Below are positions 52,772 through 55,352 of a stretch of 55,352 nt of DNA, one piece after another (the first letter of the stretch is position 1; every line of letters begins with the position of its first letter). The notes beneath the pieces were generated by a model. That model did no database searches, was not told the DNA's origin, and worked only from the letters and a program-made list of their open reading frames with translations. This stretch comes from Bacteroides sp. 519 (GTDB lineage: Bacteria > Bacteroidota > Bacteroidia > Bacteroidales > Bacteroidaceae), in contig NZ_QVMJ01000027.1 in NCBI RefSeq assembly GCF_010500955.1, positions 1 to 55,352 of the forward strand, written 5' to 3'. Position numbers and translations under genes: made by a program.

Positions 52772-54763
52772 ATGAAGATAACCCTTAGCAATACGCTACC
52801 GGATTACCCGGTATTTATTGAAGGCATCCGTAGGGCACCCGATCGTGGATATACCCTTACCCCTTCTCAAACAGCTGTTGCATTGAAAAATGCGTTACGC
52901 TATATCCCTACAAACCTGCACGAACAACTGGCTCCTGAGTTTTTGGAAGAGTTGCGTACCCGTGGCCGTATTTATGGCTACCGCTTTCGCCCGCCCGGTG
53001 ATCTGAAAGCAAAACCAATTGATGAATACAAAGGAAACTGTATTGAGGGGAAAGCCTTTCAGGTGATGATTGATAATAACCTCTGTTTTGATATTGCTCT
53101 TTATCCCTACGAACTTGTTACCTATGGCGAAACCGGACAGGTTTGCCAGAACTGGATGCAGTACCTCCTTATTAAACAATACCTGGAAGTGATGACCAAT
53201 GAGCAAACATTGGTTATTGAATCCGGTCATCCGCTGGGACTGTTCCGCAGTAAACCGGATGCACCCCGGGTTATCATCACCAATTCTATGATGATCGGAC
53301 AGTTCGACAATCAGCACGATTGGCACATTGCTGCACAAATGGGAGTGGCCAATTACGGGCAGATGACGGCTGGCGGCTGGATGTACATCGGCCCGCAGGG
53401 CATTGTTCATGGAACCTTTAATACATTACTGAATGCAGGACGCCTGAAGCTTGGCATACCACAGGATAAAGATTTGCGCGGACATCTGTTTGTGTCTTCG
53501 GGTTTGGGAGGCATGAGTGGCGCCCAGCCTAAAGCGGCCGAGATTGCCGGAGCAGTAGCCATTATTGCTGAGGTCGACCGTTCGCGCATTGAAACAAGAT
53601 ACAGTCAGGGATGGGTTAGCCATATTGTAAGTGATATAAAACAGGCATTTTCCATAGCGCAGGAAATGATAAACAAGAAAGAACCCTGTTCTATTGCCTA
53701 TCACGGAAATATAGTTGATTTGCTGGAATATGCCGATAAGAAGAACATTCCTATTGAATTGTTATCCGACCAAACCTCTTGTCATGCTGTTTATGAGGGT
53801 GGATATTGCCCCGCAGGTATCAGCTTTGAAGAAAGAACCCGCTTGTTGCACAAAGATATAAAGAAGTTTCGCCGACTGGTTGATTTATCACTCCGCCGAC
53901 ATTTTGAAGTTATAAAGAAACTGGTTGCCCGTGGAACGTACTTCTTTGATTATGGCAATTCTTTCATGAAAGCCATTTATGATGCGGGCGTGAAAGAAAT
54001 CTCCCGGAACGGGATAGACGAAAAAGATGGTTTCATCTGGCCCAGCTATGTAGAGGATATTATGGGGCCCGAATTGTTTGATTATGGCTATGGCCCTTTC
54101 CGCTGGGTATGTTTGAGTGGAAAGCACGAAGATCTTATTAAGACAGACCGCGCAGCCATGGAGTGTATCGACCCCAATCGCCGCGGACAGGATATGGATA
54201 ATTACATCTGGATACGCGATGCGGAAAAGAATAATCTGGTAGTTGGAACGCAGGCGCGTATTCTTTATCAGGATGCGGTAGGGCGCATGAATATTGCACT
54301 CCGATTTAACGAAATGGTAAGAAACGGCGAAGTTGGCCCAATAATGTTAGGCAGAGATCATCATGATGTGAGTGGAACAGACTCTCCGTTCCGTGAAACG
54401 GCAAACATAAAAGATGGCAGTAATGTTATGGCAGATATGGCTACGCAATGTTTTGCTGGTAATTGCGCCAGAGGAATGAGCCTTGTTGCACTTCACAATG
54501 GCGGCGGGGTAGGCATAGGAAAAGCTGTAAACGGAGGCTTCGGCATGGTGTGCGATGGTAGCGAGCGGGTGGATGAGATTCTGCGTTCGGCCATGTTATG
54601 GGATGTTATGGGTGGTGTTGCACGCCGCTCGTGGGCAAGAAATGAGCATGCCATGGAAACAACGGAGGCGTTTAATAGTTCGCATGAGGATGAGTATCAT
54701 ATTACCATGCCGTTTGTGGCGGATGAAGAGTTGATAGAAAATACTTTAAATAAAGCTAAGTAA
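52772..54763 (+). CDS. hutU: urocanate hydratase
   Basis: Adds water to urocanate in histidine degradation, using NAD+ as an electrophile. 663 residues from the ATG at 52772 (a GTG 39 nt earlier is in frame but has no support), the long form of the enzyme. Seen: GETGQVCQNWMQY, ESGHPLGLFRS, the NAD loop SSGLGGMSGAQPKA, and the C-terminal ALHNGGGVGIGKAVNGGFGM. No other hut gene follows in the window, and a DUF559 gene lies directly downstream. Confidence 0.96.
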   Translation: MKITLSNTLPDYPVFIEGIRRAPDRGYTLTPSQTAVALKNALRYIPTNLHEQLAPEFLEELRTRGRIYGYRFRPPGDLKAKPIDEYKGNCIEGKAFQVMIDNNLCFDIALYPYELVTYGETGQVCQNWMQYLLIKQYLEVMTNEQTLVIESGHPLGLFRSKPDAPRVIITNSMMIGQFDNQHDWHIAAQMGVANYGQMTAGGWMYIGPQGIVHGTFNTLLNAGRLKLGIPQDKDLRGHLFVSSGLGGMSGAQPKAAEIAGAVAIIAEVDRSRIETRYSQGWVSHIVSDIKQAFSIAQEMINKKEPCSIAYHGNIVDLLEYADKKNIPIELLSDQTSCHAVYEGGYCPAGISFEERTRLLHKDIKKFRRLVDLSLRRHFEVIKKLVARGTYFFDYGNSFMKAIYDAGVKEISRNGIDEKDGFIWPSYVEDIMGPELFDYGYGPFRWVCLSGKHEDLIKTDRAAMECIDPNRRGQDMDNYIWIRDAEKNNLVVGTQARILYQDAVGRMNIALRFNEMVRNGEVGPIMLGRDHHDVSGTDSPFRETANIKDGSNVMADMATQCFAGNCARGMSLVALHNGGGVGIGKAVNGGFGMVCDGSERVDEILRSAMLWDVMGGVARRSWARNEHAMETTEAFNSSHEDEYHITMPFVADEELIENTLNKAK

Positions 54764-54778
54764 CCACCCGCAAGGCTG

Positions 54779-54810
54779 TCCCCCTCTGGAGGGGGTTAGG
54801 GGGAGGGGGT
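54779..54810. repeat. left inverted repeat of the DUF559 cassette
   Basis: A palindrome CCCCCTCTGGAGGGGG is followed by a G-rich 20-mer at 54788-54807 that is the exact reverse complement of 55239-55258, on the far side of the DUF559 gene. Confidence 0.85.
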
Positions 54811-54851
54811 CAAAGTAACAACAGGAGAACAACAAGTGCCAACAAAAGATT

Positions 54852-55250
54852 ATGCAAGATCATAATAACTATAATAAAAGATTAAAATATAACGCCAATA
54901 AACTTCGCGCCAATATGACTAAAGCCGAAGCATGTCTTTGGAAATATGCTTTGCGTGCAAGCATGATGAATGGCTATAAGTTTCGCCGCCAACGCCCCAT
55001 TGGCTGGTATATTGCAGACTTTATGTGTTTGGAACTTAAATTGGTTATTGAAGTGGATGGAGTAACGCATCTTTTTGAAGATACTCAGAAAAAAGATGAA
55101 GAAAAGGATAATTATCTTACTTATCAGGGATACAAAGTTTTGCGCTTTACTGATGAAGAAGTATTAAAAAATATGGCAGTTGTAATTGAAACAATAAAAG
55201 ATGTGGTTTTAGAACAGGAAAGCAAGTTTGCTAATACACCCTCCCCCTAA
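54852..55250 (+). CDS. DUF559 (PD-(D/E)xK-like) nuclease-family protein
   Basis: 132 residues: an N-terminal helical region (NANKLRANMTKAEACLWKYA), FRRQRPIGWYIADFMCLELK and LVIEVDGVTH, which hold the Asp and Glu of a Vsr/PD-(D/E)xK-like nuclease core, then YQGYKVLRFTDEEVL. DUF559 proteins are putative DNA endonucleases and often appear next to repeats. Here the last codons (TPSP) and the stop codon lie within the right inverted repeat, so the gene and repeats are a single cassette. Its activity is not proven. Confidence 0.9.
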   Translation: MQDHNNYNKRLKYNANKLRANMTKAEACLWKYALRASMMNGYKFRRQRPIGWYIADFMCLELKLVIEVDGVTHLFEDTQKKDEEKDNYLTYQGYKVLRFTDEEVLKNMAVVIETIKDVVLEQESKFANTPSP

Positions 55251-55258
55251 CCCCCTCC
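55239..55258. repeat. right inverted repeat of the DUF559 cassette
   Basis: Exact 20-bp reverse complement of 54788-54807. It contains the TAA stop of the DUF559 gene. Confidence 0.85.
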
Positions 55259-55352
55259 TTTCTTTGTGCCAACTGACATAAAGAAATTGAAAATAAAAAA
55301 CGATCTTTGAAATTCTGTTATAAAATCAAGAAGTTATTGATTTCTGGTTATT
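55259..55352 (+). promoter_or_regulatory. AT-rich right edge with possible promoter
   Basis: GATCTTTG near 55301-55308 is one base from TAnnTTTG, with TTG about 20 nt upstream. It might serve a gene beyond the window. No coding frame is recognised. Confidence 0.3.

Noticed and set aside
55280..55352. Ribosomal RNA operon leader
   Set aside because: GATCTTTGAAAT-like words occur before rRNA operons in this phylum, but no rRNA sequence is within the window to support it.

Overview
The window is a 55 kb stretch of a Bacteroidota chromosome, most likely order Bacteroidales. The evidence is the promoter grammar (TAnnTTTG -7 boxes ahead of many genes), lipoprotein signals, the long (about 616-residue) form of IspG, a zinc-finger-less TopA with a lysine tail, DUF4491, GH88 and GH20 lipoproteins, TonB-type proteins, and intergenic hairpin repeats typical of the phylum. 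The genus cannot be fixed from the sequence. Intergenic DNA is rich in inverted and short-period repeats.

Layout. 0.2-13.5 kb (mostly minus strand): topA, an outer-membrane barrel protein, a 1001-residue TPR protein, a zinc-ribbon Nudix hydrolase, an orphan cysteine-motif protein, a tRNA with anticodon CAT, DUF4491, an Lrp/AsnC regulator, two FKBP isomerases, and a plus-strand sirtuin. 13.5-23.2 kb (minus, tightly packed): a surface-glycan cluster of a methyltransferase-like protein, Wzx flippase, fucosyltransferase-like enzyme, nucleotidyltransferase-PLP enzyme fusion, opine-dehydrogenase-like protein, LicD and three glycosyltransferases. The middle of this cluster looks able to make a nucleotide-activated amino-alcohol phosphate and attach it to a glycan. 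23.3-26 kb: the fused remnant of an RloAB-like defence locus, rpsO, an orphan gene, a Fic protein and tRNA-Leu. 26.1-36 kb: manC, the packed run rpoN-PAP2-gcvH-purE-ispG (minus), a GH88 lipoprotein and a 745-residue RING-like/TerD-like protein.

36.0-45.4 kb is the most unusual segment. Two 319-bp direct repeats, about 98% identical, each carry a promoter box, a hairpin and a 117-nt tRNA-like sequence with an oversized anticodon region. They bracket six plus-strand, AT-rich genes for envelope or exported proteins: a frameshifted HExxH lipoprotein, a two-repeat secreted protein, a related protein fused to a TonB C-terminal domain, a transglutaminase-like lipoprotein with a discoidin-like domain, a clostripain-like lipoprotein, and an O-antigen-ligase-like membrane protein with a repeat-rich tail. 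Several overlap, so they read as one operon and may be a surface-processing module carried as an island. 45.7-55.3 kb: a GH20 hexosaminidase, a HigBA toxin-antitoxin pair, an SGNH-SGNH-MBOAT O-acylation operon, hutU, and a DUF559 nuclease gene bracketed by 20-bp inverted repeats.

A second theme is three unrelated-sequence arrays (7.9, 23.9 and 45.6 kb), each of about five short palindromes spaced 21-23 bp apart, roughly two helical turns, and each next to a TAnnTTTG box. They look like multi-site operators or a repeat family not explained by the gene annotation.
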